Shown here piece after piece: positions 8,485 through 16,918 of a stretch of 64,000 nucleotides of DNA. Made by a program: the position numbers and the translations under genes. The stretch lies in the NCBI RefSeq assembly GCF_900112865.1, contig NZ_FONH01000005.1, positions 237,411 to 301,410 of the forward strand, read 5' to 3'. Under the pieces are notes generated by a model that had not been told where the DNA came from, ran no database searches, and saw nothing but the letters and a program-made list of their open reading frames with translations. This DNA comes from Dyella marensis. Its GTDB lineage: Bacteria; Pseudomonadota; Gammaproteobacteria; Xanthomonadales; Rhodanobacteraceae. Positions within the stretch are counted from its first letter, which is position 1. Each line of letters begins with the position of its first letter.

Positions 8485-8622
8485 GCGTTTCTCCTTATCG
8501 TAGGCCGCGTCGGCGGCATCGATGAGGGTGGGCGTGCCGGCGTGAAGGCGTTGGCTGGATAATGCGTCGGCGGCGTCATGCTGCGCCGCACGCTTGCGGA
8601 TCGTTTAGTTCGGAGACACGCC

Positions 8623-8943
8623 ATGTTGACGGCGATGATGTTGCGCGCGCAGCGCGCGATCGTGCACCGCTTCGAGGAAGCGGGCGCGACGAGTACGGAA
8701 TCGGCGCGCGGCGCCGAGGAGCTGAAGCTGACGCCGGGCATCGCCTGGTACCAGCTGGTGGAGCGCGGCGTGCTGCGCTGCCCGGGCGAAGGGCGCTATT
8801 TCCTGGACCGGGAACGCTGGGAGCTGGTGAGCAGCCGGCGTCGCCACCACGCATGGGTCATGGTGGTGGCGGTGGTGGCGCTGCTGTTGCTGCTGTTCTG
8901 GCTGCGCACCGCGGGCGGCCTGGGCCACCAGCTCGGCCCTTGA
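8623..8943 (+). CDS. Hypothetical protein with C-terminal membrane anchor
   Basis: A 106-residue protein not recognised as a named family. Residues 1-75 are soluble and look like a small winged-helix or helix-rich domain (AQRAIVHRFEEAGA, then YQLVERGVLRCPGEGRYFLD). Residues 83-100 form one membrane helix (VMVVAVVALLLLLFWL) preceded by a positively charged SSRRRHH stop-transfer stretch, so the soluble part is probably cytoplasmic. GGAG lies seven bases before the ATG. It sits between the DUF1328 gene and yqeY in the rpsU-dnaG interval. Confidence 0.7.
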   Translation: MLTAMMLRAQRAIVHRFEEAGATSTESARGAEELKLTPGIAWYQLVERGVLRCPGEGRYFLDRERWELVSSRRRHHAWVMVVAVVALLLLLFWLRTAGGLGHQLGP

Positions 8944-8956
8944 CCGGCGAGGGCTC

Positions 8957-9403
8957 TTAGCCGGCGAGGCGCGCCTTCACGCGGGCCGAGACCACGGCCA
9001 TGTCGGCGCGGCCGGCGGCCTGTTCCTTGACGGCGGCCACCACCTTGCCCATGTCGCGGGCAGAGCTGGCGCCGGTGCTGGCGATGGCGGCGGCGACCAG
9101 GTCGTCGATCTCCGCCTCGCTGAGCTTGGCCGGCAGGTAGGCCTCGATCACGCTGACTTCGGCGCGCTCGGCGTCAGCCAGGTCCTGGCGGTTGGCGGCG
9201 TCGTACTGGGTGATCGAGTCGCGGCGCTGCTTGAGCATCTTTTCCAGCACGGCCAGGGTCTGCACGTCGTCCAGCTCGATGCGCTCGTCCACTTCGCGCT
9301 GCTTGATCGCGGCCAGCACCAGGCGGATCACCGCGAGGCGGGGCTTGTCGCCGCCGCGCATGGCGGTCTTCATGTCTTCGCTGAGCTGCTGCTTGAGGGA
9401 CAT
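8957..9403 (-). CDS. yqeY: GatB/YqeY domain protein
   Basis: A 148-residue YqeY protein, the stand-alone version of the C-terminal tRNA-binding domain of GatB. Visible family features are LKQQLSEDMKTAMRGGDKPRL at the N-terminus, the QRRDSITQYDAANRQDLA stretch near residue 60 and the EAYLPAKLSEAEIDDLV segment near residue 90. It follows rpsU on the same strand, the common rpsU-yqeY-dnaG order. Its role is probably tRNA-related, but no activity is established. Confidence 0.93.
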   Translation of the reverse strand: MSLKQQLSEDMKTAMRGGDKPRLAVIRLVLAAIKQREVDERIELDDVQTLAVLEKMLKQRRDSITQYDAANRQDLADAERAEVSVIEAYLPAKLSEAEIDDLVAAAIASTGASSARDMGKVVAAVKEQAAGRADMAVVSARVKARLAG

Positions 9404-9447
9404 GTCACTCTCCGGGAGGGATGGTTGGCGTGAAGGAAACGCATAAA

Positions 9448-9474
9448 GCCGGCGTTGCCTGGGGCAACGCCGGC
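9448..9474 (-). terminator. Hairpin behind rpsU
   Basis: A perfect 12-bp stem (9448-9459 with 9463-9474) with a 3-base loop, followed on the minus strand by TTTAT. It lies between rpsU and yqeY. The short U-run suggests partial termination or processing, so that S21 is made in excess over the downstream genes. A second short hairpin (9575-9593) lies right after the rpsU stop. Confidence 0.6.
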
Positions 9475-9599
9475 CGATGCTTGAGCGATAAGGCAGCGGC
9501 TGCGGATGATCGCGCCGGCTGCCATGGCCTTACAGGCTAAGGCGGCGCCGTGGGCGCCTGGCCTTGACCTTGAGCGTCCGCCGACGGCGGACGGCGGCC

Positions 9600-9815
9600 T
9601 CAGTACAGACGCGTACGACGCGAGGTGTCGCGCGAGAGGCGGCGCAGATGGCGCTTCACCGCGGCGGCGCGCTTGCGCTTACGCTCCTGGGTCGGCTTTT
9701 CGTAGAACTCGCGCTTGCGGGTCTCGGCCAGGACGCCGGCCTTTTCACAAGTACGCTTGAAGCGACGCAGGGCAAGCTCGAACGGCTCGTTCTCGCGGAC
9801 TTTTACGCTGGGCAT
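9600..9815 (-). CDS. rpsU: 30S ribosomal protein S21
   Basis: A 71-residue basic protein with the full S21 sequence pattern: [20 protein letters not shown], the central [10 protein letters not shown] and the Arg/Lys-rich C-terminal helix ending RTRLY. S21 is a small-subunit protein needed for initiation. It is divergent from tsaD, with only 55 bases between start codons, matching the conserved tsaD/rpsU arrangement of gammaproteobacteria. Confidence 0.98.
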   Translation of the reverse strand: MPSVKVRENEPFELALRRFKRTCEKAGVLAETRKREFYEKPTQERKRKRAAAVKRHLRRLSRDTSRRTRLY

Positions 9816-9862
9816 GGAAACTCCGAGTGGTAAACTTGCCCGTCTGATCGGGCGAGCCGCGA

Positions 9863-9892
9863 AGTATAGCGTGGACACGAAGCAATTTTCAA
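9863..9892 (-). promoter_or_regulatory. Predicted sigma-70 promoter of rpsU
   Basis: On the minus strand TTGAAA (9892-9887) is followed after 18 bases by TATACT (9868-9863). Both boxes are five-of-six or better to consensus. Transcription would start near 9856 and read into rpsU. The promoter overlaps the tsaD start codon, so rpsU and tsaD expression may interfere. Confidence 0.6.
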
Positions 9893-10920
9893 AGCCCGTG
9901 CTGGGCATCGAGACGTCCTGCGACGAGACCGGGGTGGCCCTGTTGCGCTGGGAGCCCGCCGCGCCGGGCCGCGGCCTGCTGTCCCATGCCCTGTACAGCC
10001 AAATCAAGCTGCATGCCGACTACGGCGGCGTGGTGCCGGAACTGGCCAGTCGCGACCATGTGCGCAAGCTGCTGCCGCTGGTGCGCGAGGCCCTGGCCGA
10101 GGCCGGGCTGACTCCGGCGGACCTGGGCGGGGTGGCCTATACCGCCGGCCCCGGCCTGGTCGGCGCCCTGCTGGTGGGCGCCTCCGCTGCCCGGGCCATG
10201 GCCTGGGCGCTGGGCGTCCCGGCGATCGGCGTGCACCACATGGAAGGCCACCTGCTGGCCCCGCTGCTGGAAGAAGACCCGCCGGAGCCGCCGTTCGTAG
10301 CCCTGCTGGTCTCGGGCGGGCATTCCATGCTGGTGGAAGTGCAGGGCATCGGCCGCTACCGGATCCTGGGCGACACCCTGGACGACGCCGCCGGCGAGGC
10401 TTTCGACAAGACCGCCAAGCTGATGGGCCTGCCCTATCCGGGCGGACCGGCGCTGGCGGCGCTGGCGCAGCAGGGGCGGCCCGGGGCGTTCCGCTTTTCC
10501 CGGCCGATGACCGACCGGCCCGGCCTGGATTTCAGCTTCTCGGGCCTCAAGACTCAGGTGCTGCTGGCCTGGCAGCAGTCCGACCAGGCCGAGCAGACCC
10601 GCGCCGACATCGCCCGTGCCTTCGAGGAGGCCATCGTCGACACCCTGGCGATCAAGTGCCGCCGCGCGCTGCAGGCCGCCGGCGCCAAGCGCCTGGTGAT
10701 CGCCGGCGGCGTGGGCGCCAACAAGCGCCTGCGCGCGGAGCTGGCCGAGGCCGGCGAGAAAGAAGGCTTCCGCGTGTATTTCCCGCGCCTGGCCTTCTGC
10801 ACCGACAACGGCGCGATGATCGCCCTGGCCGGCGCGATCCGCCTGGCCGCAGGGCAGCACCAGGACGAAAGCGTGCAGGTCTTCCCGCGCTGGGATCTGG
10901 AAACCCTGCCGGCGGTTTAG
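9871..10920 (+). CDS. tsaD: tRNA threonylcarbamoyladenosine transferase TsaD
   Basis: A 349-residue ASKHA-fold enzyme that transfers threonylcarbamoyl to A37 of ANN-decoding tRNAs, working with TsaB and TsaE. The N-terminal [15 protein letters not shown] and the metal-binding HHMEGH near residue 125 are intact; the C-terminal [13 protein letters not shown] is diagnostic. The GTG start was chosen because it places [10 protein letters not shown] at residue 12 as in E. coli TsaD. The length matches the family. Confidence 0.97.
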   Translation: MDTKQFSKPVLGIETSCDETGVALLRWEPAAPGRGLLSHALYSQIKLHADYGGVVPELASRDHVRKLLPLVREALAEAGLTPADLGGVAYTAGPGLVGALLVGASAARAMAWALGVPAIGVHHMEGHLLAPLLEEDPPEPPFVALLVSGGHSMLVEVQGIGRYRILGDTLDDAAGEAFDKTAKLMGLPYPGGPALAALAQQGRPGAFRFSRPMTDRPGLDFSFSGLKTQVLLAWQQSDQAEQTRADIARAFEEAIVDTLAIKCRRALQAAGAKRLVIAGGVGANKRLRAELAEAGEKEGFRVYFPRLAFCTDNGAMIALAGAIRLAAGQHQDESVQVFPRWDLETLPAV

Positions 10921-10939
10921 GCGCGCGTGACGCGCGCCA

Positions 10940-11036
10940 GGGAATAGGGAATCGTCAATAGGGAATAGGAAAAGCGGCGCGCGACGAGACGAAGCGCTAC
11001 GCTTTTCCTATTCCCTACTCTCTATTCCCTATTCCC
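10940..11036. repeat. GGGAATAGGGAATAG-type inverted repeat
   Basis: Left arm 10940-10977 and right arm 11001-11036 contain repeated GGGAATAGGGAAT / ATTCCCTATTCCC units in opposite orientation, closing a long imperfect hairpin around a GC-rich centre. It fills the gap between tsaD and folB. This is a dispersed intergenic repeat type seen in Xanthomonadales; it could serve as the tsaD terminator. Confidence 0.8.
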
Positions 11037-11048
11037 GCCCAAAGAGCC

Positions 11049-11408
11049 ATGGACATCGTTTTCATCGAAGACCTGCGCATCGACACCGTCATCGGCATCT
11101 ACGACTGGGAGCGCCGCGTGCGGCAGACGCTGTCGTTCGATCTCGAAATGGCGTTCGACAACACCCGGCCCGCGGCCAGCGACGACATCGCCGCCACGCT
11201 CAACTACAAGGATGTGTCCAAGCGCCTGATCGAGTACGTGGAAGCGTCCAGCTTCGGCCTGGTCGAGACGCTGGCCGAGCGCTGCGCGGCGATCGTGCGC
11301 GAGGAATTCGGCGTCGCCTGGGTGCGACTGAAGCTGTCCAAGCCCGGTGCGGTGCGCGGCGCCCGGTCGGTCGGCGTGCGCATCGAGCGCGGCGTGCGGC
11401 CGGACTGA
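11049..11408 (+). CDS. folB: Dihydroneopterin aldolase
   Basis: A 119-residue FolB that cleaves or epimerises 7,8-dihydroneopterin in folate synthesis. The active-site region YDWERRVRQ near residue 20 (Glu before RR) and the C-terminal LKLSKPGAVRGARSVGVRIER with its conserved Lys-Pro are visible. It is followed 10 bases later by folK, forming a folate operon. Confidence 0.95.
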   Translation: MDIVFIEDLRIDTVIGIYDWERRVRQTLSFDLEMAFDNTRPAASDDIAATLNYKDVSKRLIEYVEASSFGLVETLAERCAAIVREEFGVAWVRLKLSKPGAVRGARSVGVRIERGVRPD

Positions 11409-11418
11409 GCGGGGCGCC

Positions 11419-11901
11419 ATGGCACGCGTTTACCTCAGCCTGGGCTCCAATCTGCAACCGCAACGGTATCTGCGCGCCGCTTTGGACGAACTGCGCGCGC
11501 GCTTCGGCGCCATCGAGGTGTCGCCGGCTTATCGCAGCAAGGCGGTGGGCTTCGACGGGCCGGACTTCGTCAACCTGGCGGTGGGCCTGGATACCGAACT
11601 GGCGCCCGAGGCGCTCAACGAGTGGCTGCACGCGCTGGAGGACCGCCACGGCCGCCGCCGCGACGTGCCGCGCTACGCCGACCGCACCCTGGACGTGGAC
11701 ATCGTGCTGTACGACGACCTGGTGCGGCAGGGCGCAGGGCATCTGGATATTCCGCGCAAGGAGTTGCAGCACGCCTTCGTGCTGCGGCCGATCGCCGACA
11801 TCGCGCCTGGCTTGCGCCATCCTGTCGACGGGCGAAGCATGGCCGAGTTGTGGGCGGCGTTTCCCGTGGCGAGCGAGCCGCTGACGGTCGAGCCGCTGTA
11901 A
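11419..11901 (+). CDS. folK: 2-amino-4-hydroxy-6-hydroxymethyldihydropteridine diphosphokinase
   Basis: A 160-residue HPPK that pyrophosphorylates the pterin product of FolB. Family landmarks are YLSLGSNLQPQ at the N-terminus, FVNLAVGL near residue 55, RTLDVDIVLYDD near residue 95 (the two metal-binding Asp residues) and a C-terminal FVLRPIADIAP. The start is the ATG just after the folB stop. With folB and the convergent pteridine reductase this is a pterin-related neighbourhood. Confidence 0.96.
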   Translation: MARVYLSLGSNLQPQRYLRAALDELRARFGAIEVSPAYRSKAVGFDGPDFVNLAVGLDTELAPEALNEWLHALEDRHGRRRDVPRYADRTLDVDIVLYDDLVRQGAGHLDIPRKELQHAFVLRPIADIAPGLRHPVDGRSMAELWAAFPVASEPLTVEPL

Positions 11902-11975
11902 GGACGCACTGTCGCGTTTCCGGCGCAGATGCTAGAAATCGCGGAGCAACTTTCACCAAGGAAGAGGTAGGGGAT

Positions 11976-12824
11976 ATGGCGGGCAAATTCGCACGCAGTT
12001 GGAATCTGATGAAGGCGAGCGCGGCGGTGCTGCGCTCGGACAAGGCGTTGATGATGTTCCCGCTGCTGTCGGGACTGTGCTGCCTGCTGGTGGCGGCGAG
12101 CTTCATCATCCCCATTGCCGTTGCGGCGGCGGGGATGGAGCACGTAAGCCGCGACACGCTGCCGATCGGCTGGTACGTAGCGACGTTCGCGTTCTACCTG
12201 GTGCAGTACTTCGTGATCATCTTCTTCAACACGGCGCTGGCGGGCGCGGCGCTGCAGCGCCTGCGTGGCAAGCCGACCAGCCTGTCGGCCGGTTTCGACA
12301 TCGCCAAGTCGCGCATCGGCGCGATCTTCGGCTATGCGCTGATCGCCGCGACGGTGGGCCTGCTCCTGCGTGCGCTGCAGGAGCGGCTGGGTTTCGTCGG
12401 CCGCCTGGTGGCCGGTCTGCTGGGCCTGGCCTGGACGGTGGCCACCTTCCTGGTGGTGCCGGTGCTGGCTAACGAAAAGATCGGTCCGATGGAGGCGGTG
12501 CAGCGCAGCGTTGAGCTGCTCAAGCGCACCTGGGGCGAGAACCTGATCGGCAACGCCGGCATCGGCGTGGTGTTCGGGCTGCTGACCTTCGTGGCGATCG
12601 TGATCGCAGGCGCGCTGGTGGTCGGTGCGCTGACCACGGAGTCGATGCCGCTGATCATCGCGGCCATCGCGGTGGCGGTGATCGGCCTGACCCTGCTCGC
12701 GCTGGTGCAGGCGTCGCTGCAGGGCATCTATTCGGCGGCGCTGTACCAGTACGCCGAAGAGGGCACGGTCGGCGGCGGTTTCGACCAGGCGCTGCTGGAA
12801 AAGGCGTTCCGCAGCAAGGATTGA
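11976..12824 (+). CDS. DUF6159-like polytopic membrane protein
   Basis: A 282-residue protein with about six hydrophobic segments, the first two around residues 24-48 and 62-82. The N-terminus FARSWNLMKASAAVLRSDKALMMFPLLSG is typical of a small family of bacterial membrane proteins of unknown function, also seen fused or adjacent to glycerophosphodiester-related genes. A GAGG/GGGG ribosome site precedes the ATG. It follows folK by about 75 bases but a functional link is not evident. Confidence 0.8.
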   Translation: MAGKFARSWNLMKASAAVLRSDKALMMFPLLSGLCCLLVAASFIIPIAVAAAGMEHVSRDTLPIGWYVATFAFYLVQYFVIIFFNTALAGAALQRLRGKPTSLSAGFDIAKSRIGAIFGYALIAATVGLLLRALQERLGFVGRLVAGLLGLAWTVATFLVVPVLANEKIGPMEAVQRSVELLKRTWGENLIGNAGIGVVFGLLTFVAIVIAGALVVGALTTESMPLIIAAIAVAVIGLTLLALVQASLQGIYSAALYQYAEEGTVGGGFDQALLEKAFRSKD

Positions 12825-12846
12825 TGCCGGTTGCGATGCAGGTACG

Positions 12847-12872
12847 AAAGGGCGGCAGCGATGCCGCCCTTT
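12847..12872. terminator. Bidirectional terminator
   Basis: A perfect 11-bp stem (12847-12857 with 12862-12872) around a GCGA loop, with AAA on one side and TTT then TCGTTT on the other. It separates the convergent membrane-protein gene and pteridine reductase gene and can terminate both. Confidence 0.8.
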
Positions 12873-12877
12873 TCGTT

Positions 12878-13624
12878 TCAGATGGACAGCGAGCGGCCGC
12901 CGTCGATGCGCAGGATCTGCCCGGTGACGAACGGCGCGTCGCGCAGCAACCACAGCACCGCGGCGGCGACGTCCTGCGGCGAGCCGGCGCGGCGCAGCGG
13001 GGTGCGCGCGAGCATGGTCTGCTGGTCGTCGTAGGGCTTGCCGTCGCTGGGCCACATCACTGCGCCGGGAGCGACGCCGTTGACGCGGATATCGGGGCCG
13101 AGATCCAGCGCGAGCGAGCGGGTCATCGCCGCCAGCGCGGCCTTGGCCATGCAATAGATCGGGTGCTTGGCAAGCGGGCGTTCGGCGTAGACGTCGACCA
13201 GGTTGACGATCGCGCCGCGGCTTTCGCGCAGCGCCGGCACCGCGGCCTGGGCGAGGAAGAACGGCGCCTGCGCGTTGGAGGCGAACAGTTCGTTCCACTG
13301 CGCGGCGGTGGCGCTGCCGACCGGCGTCGGATAGAACGCGGAGGCGTTGTTGACCAGCGCGTCGAGGCGGCCGTAGCGCGCGAGCGTGGTGTCGACGAGT
13401 GCGTGCAGGGCGTCGAGTTCGGCCAGTTCCGCCTGCAGGATCAGGGTGCTGCCTGGGCGCAGCGCTTCAAGTTCGGCGGCCAGTTCGGCGGCTTCGGCCA
13501 CCGAGCGGCGGCAGTGCAGGGCGAGGTCGTAGCCGGCGGCATGCAGCGAGCGCGCGATCTGCGCGCCGACGCGCTTGGCGCCGCCGGTGATCAGAGCGAC
13601 CGGGCTTTCCTGGCGAGGCGGCAT
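12878..13624 (-). CDS. Pteridine reductase (SDR family)
   Basis: A 248-residue SDR with the pteridine-reductase signature: TGGAKRVG at the cofactor site instead of TGxxxGxG, NNASAF near residue 95, and an active site reading NLVDVYAERPLAKHPIYCMAK, that is Asp before YxxxK where ordinary SDRs have Ser. PTR1/FolM-like enzymes reduce dihydropterins and dihydrofolate. The location opposite folB-folK supports the assignment. FolM-type dihydromonapterin reductase is the nearest alternative. Confidence 0.88.
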   Translation of the reverse strand: MPPRQESPVALITGGAKRVGAQIARSLHAAGYDLALHCRRSVAEAAELAAELEALRPGSTLILQAELAELDALHALVDTTLARYGRLDALVNNASAFYPTPVGSATAAQWNELFASNAQAPFFLAQAAVPALRESRGAIVNLVDVYAERPLAKHPIYCMAKAALAAMTRSLALDLGPDIRVNGVAPGAVMWPSDGKPYDDQQTMLARTPLRRAGSPQDVAAAVLWLLRDAPFVTGQILRIDGGRSLSI

Positions 13625-13700
13625 GCGCGGCTCCTGCGGGCGAAACAGCCGGCAGCTTGCCGGAAAGCGCGCGGGAGGTCATCCCGCGGCGCGGCGGTTG

Positions 13701-14456
13701 CTACTTCGGCGGCGGCTGTTTTTCGCCGCGCGCACGCGACACGCGCGCCATCACGCGTGCGGCGCCGCCGGAGGCTTTCTCCACCACGGCGTCGCGTGCG
13801 CGGCGCACGGCGCCGGGTTGGCGTTCGGCGGTTGGGCCGGTGTCGTTGCCGCCTTCCATGTGGAATTCGCCGCCGAACATCGCGATGGCGGTGCTCGCCA
13901 CTTGTCCGGTGTCGTAGTAGGCGTAGGCGCCCACGCCGAGCGCGCCCACCACCGGCAGCCAGCGTGACAGGCCCTTGCCGACCGTGCGCTGGGTGATCTT
14001 GACGCCGACGCGCTTGGCCACGCGTTCGGCCACCGCGTAGGACATGCGGCGGAACAGCAGGCGGTCGCCCATGCGTATCACCAGGTCGCGGAAGGCTTGC
14101 GCGGCGGTGTGGCGGAACAGGCACCACAGCATCTGCTCGCGGCCCAGTTCCGCGTGGCGGCCGAAGGCGGCGGCGATGTCGCTGACCATCTGCGCCTGGA
14201 TCTTCCAGATCGCGATCAGCTCCGGCAGCACGGTGAGCCAGCCCAGCGGCCCCGGCGGCAAGGCCAGCGAGCCGGCGGTTAGCGCGGCGCGCTGCGCGGC
14301 GCGGTTGGCGATGCGGCGCGCCTCGGTTTCCGGTTCGCCGCTGGGGCCGACCTTGCTGCCGGGGATGTCGCTGACGAAATCCAGGATCGCCTTGGTCACG
14401 CGGCTGTGGTCTTCCGTGGTGATCACGGAGGGTAGCTGTTTGCGCTCGTCGGTCAT
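13701..14456 (-). CDS. EcsC-like protein
   Basis: A 251-residue protein resembling the EcsC family. After a charged N-terminus there are hydrophobic stretches around residues 65-80 (PPGPLGWLTVLPELIAIW) and 170-185 (LPVVGALGVGAYAYYDTG), with Arg-rich segments between. The C-terminus is basic (ARVSRARGEKQPPPK). The start MTDERKQLPS is preferred over upstream codons that lie in non-protein-like sequence. Function unknown; EcsC proteins are named from an ABC-transporter locus but act by an unknown mechanism. Confidence 0.78.
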   Translation of the reverse strand: MTDERKQLPSVITTEDHSRVTKAILDFVSDIPGSKVGPSGEPETEARRIANRAAQRAALTAGSLALPPGPLGWLTVLPELIAIWKIQAQMVSDIAAAFGRHAELGREQMLWCLFRHTAAQAFRDLVIRMGDRLLFRRMSYAVAERVAKRVGVKITQRTVGKGLSRWLPVVGALGVGAYAYYDTGQVASTAIAMFGGEFHMEGGNDTGPTAERQPGAVRRARDAVVEKASGGAARVMARVSRARGEKQPPPK

Positions 14457-14624
14457 GCGGGCCTCGGGAGTGCCTGGTCGCCGGTGGAGTCTAGGTGTCG
14501 TCGATGAAGCTGTTGCGAATGTGCATGGGCGGGGCGTCCTGCCGACCGCAAACGCTTGTTTCCGCAAAATATTGCGGCGCCGGGCATGACTTTCGGGGCA
14601 GGTAAACGAAAGGTAGGGATGGCA

Positions 14625-14639
14625 ACGTTATAACGTATC
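14625..14639. promoter_or_regulatory. Palindrome before TonB-dependent receptor, possible Zur-type operator
   Basis: ACGTTATAACGT (14625-14636) is a perfect 12-bp palindrome; extended to GTTATAACGTATC (14627-14639) it matches 10 of 13 positions of the Zur-box core GTTATAATATAAC. It lies 40-50 bases before the receptor start, inside a short AT-rich patch. The regulator identity is inference. Confidence 0.4.
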
Positions 14640-14677
14640 GAAACGCACGCCGCCCCAACCCTTTCCCGAGTGATCCG

Positions 14678-16837
14678 ATGAAGCACACCCTGCTCGCCAT
14701 CAGCCTTGCCGCTGCGCTGTTCACTGTCTCCGCCCAGGCCGCCGATGCTCCCGACACCACCACCAATGGCCCCAACACGGATGGCGCCTCGCGCAACAAG
14801 CAGCCGCCCAAGGTGCAGCAGCTTGGCGCCATCGACGTCAGCGCCGCGCTCGACCAGTCGCGCAATGCCCTCTCGCCGGATACCGGCAGCAGCCAGTACG
14901 TGATCGACCAGAAGGCCATCGCGCAGCTGCCGCTGGGCGACAGCACACCGGTGAACCAGGTGCTGCTGCAGGCGCCGGGCGTGGTGCAGGATTCGTACGG
15001 CGGCCTGCACGTGCGCGGCGACCATGCCAACCTGCAGTACCGCATCGATGGCGTGATCATTCCCGAATCGATCTCCGGCTTCGGCCAGACGCTCGACACG
15101 CGCACCATCAAGAGCGTGAAGCTGCTCGATGGCGCGCTGCCGGCGCAGTACGGCCTGCGCACCGCGGCGGTGGTCGACATCAGCACCAAGAGCGGCCACG
15201 ACCTCGGCAACGGCGGCAGCGTGGGCATCACCGGCGGCTCGTTCGGCACGCTCAATCCGAACGCGTCGCTGTGGGGCAGCAGCGATCGCTGGAGCTACTT
15301 CCTCACCGCCAATTACCTGGAAAGCGACGTCGGCATCGAGAACCCCACGCCGAGCCGCACGCCGGTCCACGACCACACCAACCAGGTGAAGGCGTTCGGC
15401 GACATCTCCTACCTGATCGACAACCAGACCCGCCTGAGCTTTTTGTTCGGCATGGCCAACAGTCGCTTCCAGATCCCGAACAACCCGGGCCAGACGCCGA
15501 CCTTCGGCTATCTGGACGTGACCGATTTCGACTCCGCGAAACTCAACGAAAACCAGCGCGAAAACACCCGCTTCGGCGTGCTCGCCCTGCAGGGCAAGCT
15601 CGGCGCCACCGATTACCAGGTGTCGATCGGGCAGCGCTATTCCAGCCTTACCTTCACGCCGGACATGATCGGCGACCTGATGTTCAACGGCGTGGCTTCG
15701 TCCATCAATCGCAGCAATCGCGCCAGCACGCTGCAGGCCGACTTCGCCACGCCGCTGGGCGATACGCACACGCTGCGCTACGGCGTCTACGGCAGCTTCG
15801 AGCGCGCGCCGAGCAGCACCAATGCCTGGGTGTTCCCGGTCGATGCCGACGGCAACCAGTCCAGCACCACGCCGCTCAACATCCTCGACGGCAACCGCCT
15901 CACCGCCAAGACCTGGTCCGGCTACGTGCAGGACGAATGGAGCATCGGCGATAAGCTCACCGTGAACTACGGCCTGCGCGGCGATGTGTACAAGGCCTTC
16001 CGCACCGAGAGCCAGCTCAGCCCGCGCCTGGGTGCCGTCTACCAGGCCAGCGACGACACCACGCTGCACGCCGGCTATTCGCGCTATTTCACGCCGCCGG
16101 CGACGGAGGCGATCACCACCACCAACATCCAGAAGTTCGACGGCACCACCAATGCGCTGCCGGACAACGGCAGCAACACGCCGCTGGCCGAGCGCAGCGA
16201 CTACTTCGACGCCGGTATCCAGCAGCGCGTCGGCTCCTCGCTGACGCTGGGCCTGGATGCCTACTACCGCAAGGTGCGCCGCCTGCAGGACGAAGGCCAG
16301 TTCGGCGCGGCGCTGGTCTACTCCACCTTCAACTACGCGAAGGGCCGCATCCGCGGCGTGGAGTTCACCGCGGACTACGACAACGGCCCGTGGTCGGCCT
16401 ACTTCAACGTCGCGCTGTCGCAGGCGATGGGCGAGCGGGTGATCACCAGCCAGTACAACTTCGCGCCGGACGACCTGGCCTACGTCGCCGACCACTACAT
16501 CCACCTGGACCACGACCAGAAGCTCGCCTCGTCCGGCGGCCTCAGCTATGCCATCGACCCGGCCACCCGCGTCGGCGCCAACTACCTGTTCGGCAGCGGC
16601 CTGCGCCGCGACGGCGCGGTGCCGAACGGTGCCGCGATGCCGGCTTATTTCCAGCTCAACCTCAGCCTGTCGCACGACTTCGAATTCCAGAGCACGGGCA
16701 AGCTGCACACCCAGCTGGCGGTGATCAACGCGCTGGACCGCACCTACCAGTTGCGCGACGGCACCGGCATCGGCGTGGGTGCGCCGCAGTTCGGTCCGCG
16801 CCGCGGGCTGTACGCCACGGTGCAGAAGGACTTCTGA
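14678..16837 (+). CDS. TonB-dependent outer-membrane receptor
   Basis: A 719-residue receptor. Residues 1-21 are a signal peptide (MKHTLLAISLAAALFTVSAQA). The plug domain spans about residues 60-180: VNQVLLQAPGVVQDSYGGLHVRGDHANLQYRIDG pattern with LLDGALPAQYGLRTAAVVDI. The remaining 540 residues form alternating aromatic beta strands of the barrel, ending in Phe (VQKDF) as required for BAM insertion. A DHYIHLDHDQ segment near residue 607 is His/Asp-rich. Ligand unknown; a metal such as zinc is suggested only by the upstream palindrome. No TonB/ExbB genes lie nearby. Confidence 0.93.
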   Translation: MKHTLLAISLAAALFTVSAQAADAPDTTTNGPNTDGASRNKQPPKVQQLGAIDVSAALDQSRNALSPDTGSSQYVIDQKAIAQLPLGDSTPVNQVLLQAPGVVQDSYGGLHVRGDHANLQYRIDGVIIPESISGFGQTLDTRTIKSVKLLDGALPAQYGLRTAAVVDISTKSGHDLGNGGSVGITGGSFGTLNPNASLWGSSDRWSYFLTANYLESDVGIENPTPSRTPVHDHTNQVKAFGDISYLIDNQTRLSFLFGMANSRFQIPNNPGQTPTFGYLDVTDFDSAKLNENQRENTRFGVLALQGKLGATDYQVSIGQRYSSLTFTPDMIGDLMFNGVASSINRSNRASTLQADFATPLGDTHTLRYGVYGSFERAPSSTNAWVFPVDADGNQSSTTPLNILDGNRLTAKTWSGYVQDEWSIGDKLTVNYGLRGDVYKAFRTESQLSPRLGAVYQASDDTTLHAGYSRYFTPPATEAITTTNIQKFDGTTNALPDNGSNTPLAERSDYFDAGIQQRVGSSLTLGLDAYYRKVRRLQDEGQFGAALVYSTFNYAKGRIRGVEFTADYDNGPWSAYFNVALSQAMGERVITSQYNFAPDDLAYVADHYIHLDHDQKLASSGGLSYAIDPATRVGANYLFGSGLRRDGAVPNGAAMPAYFQLNLSLSHDFEFQSTGKLHTQLAVINALDRTYQLRDGTGIGVGAPQFGPRRGLYATVQKDF

Positions 16838-16918
16838 TCGCCCGCAAGGCGAACGTCCGCGCCCGCTGGGGCGCGGCGTCCGCGCGGCGGCTGCGAGCGC
16901 TTGGGCTATCCTTGCGCG

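Noticed and set aside
5659..8562. Long plus-strand frame crossing the nested palindrome and dnaG
   Set aside because: It is antisense to DnaG, whose motifs are complete, and its translation through the palindrome shows no family features.
16858..16875. Terminator after the TonB receptor
   Set aside because: A 7-bp GC stem with no U-run in GC-rich sequence; too weak to call.
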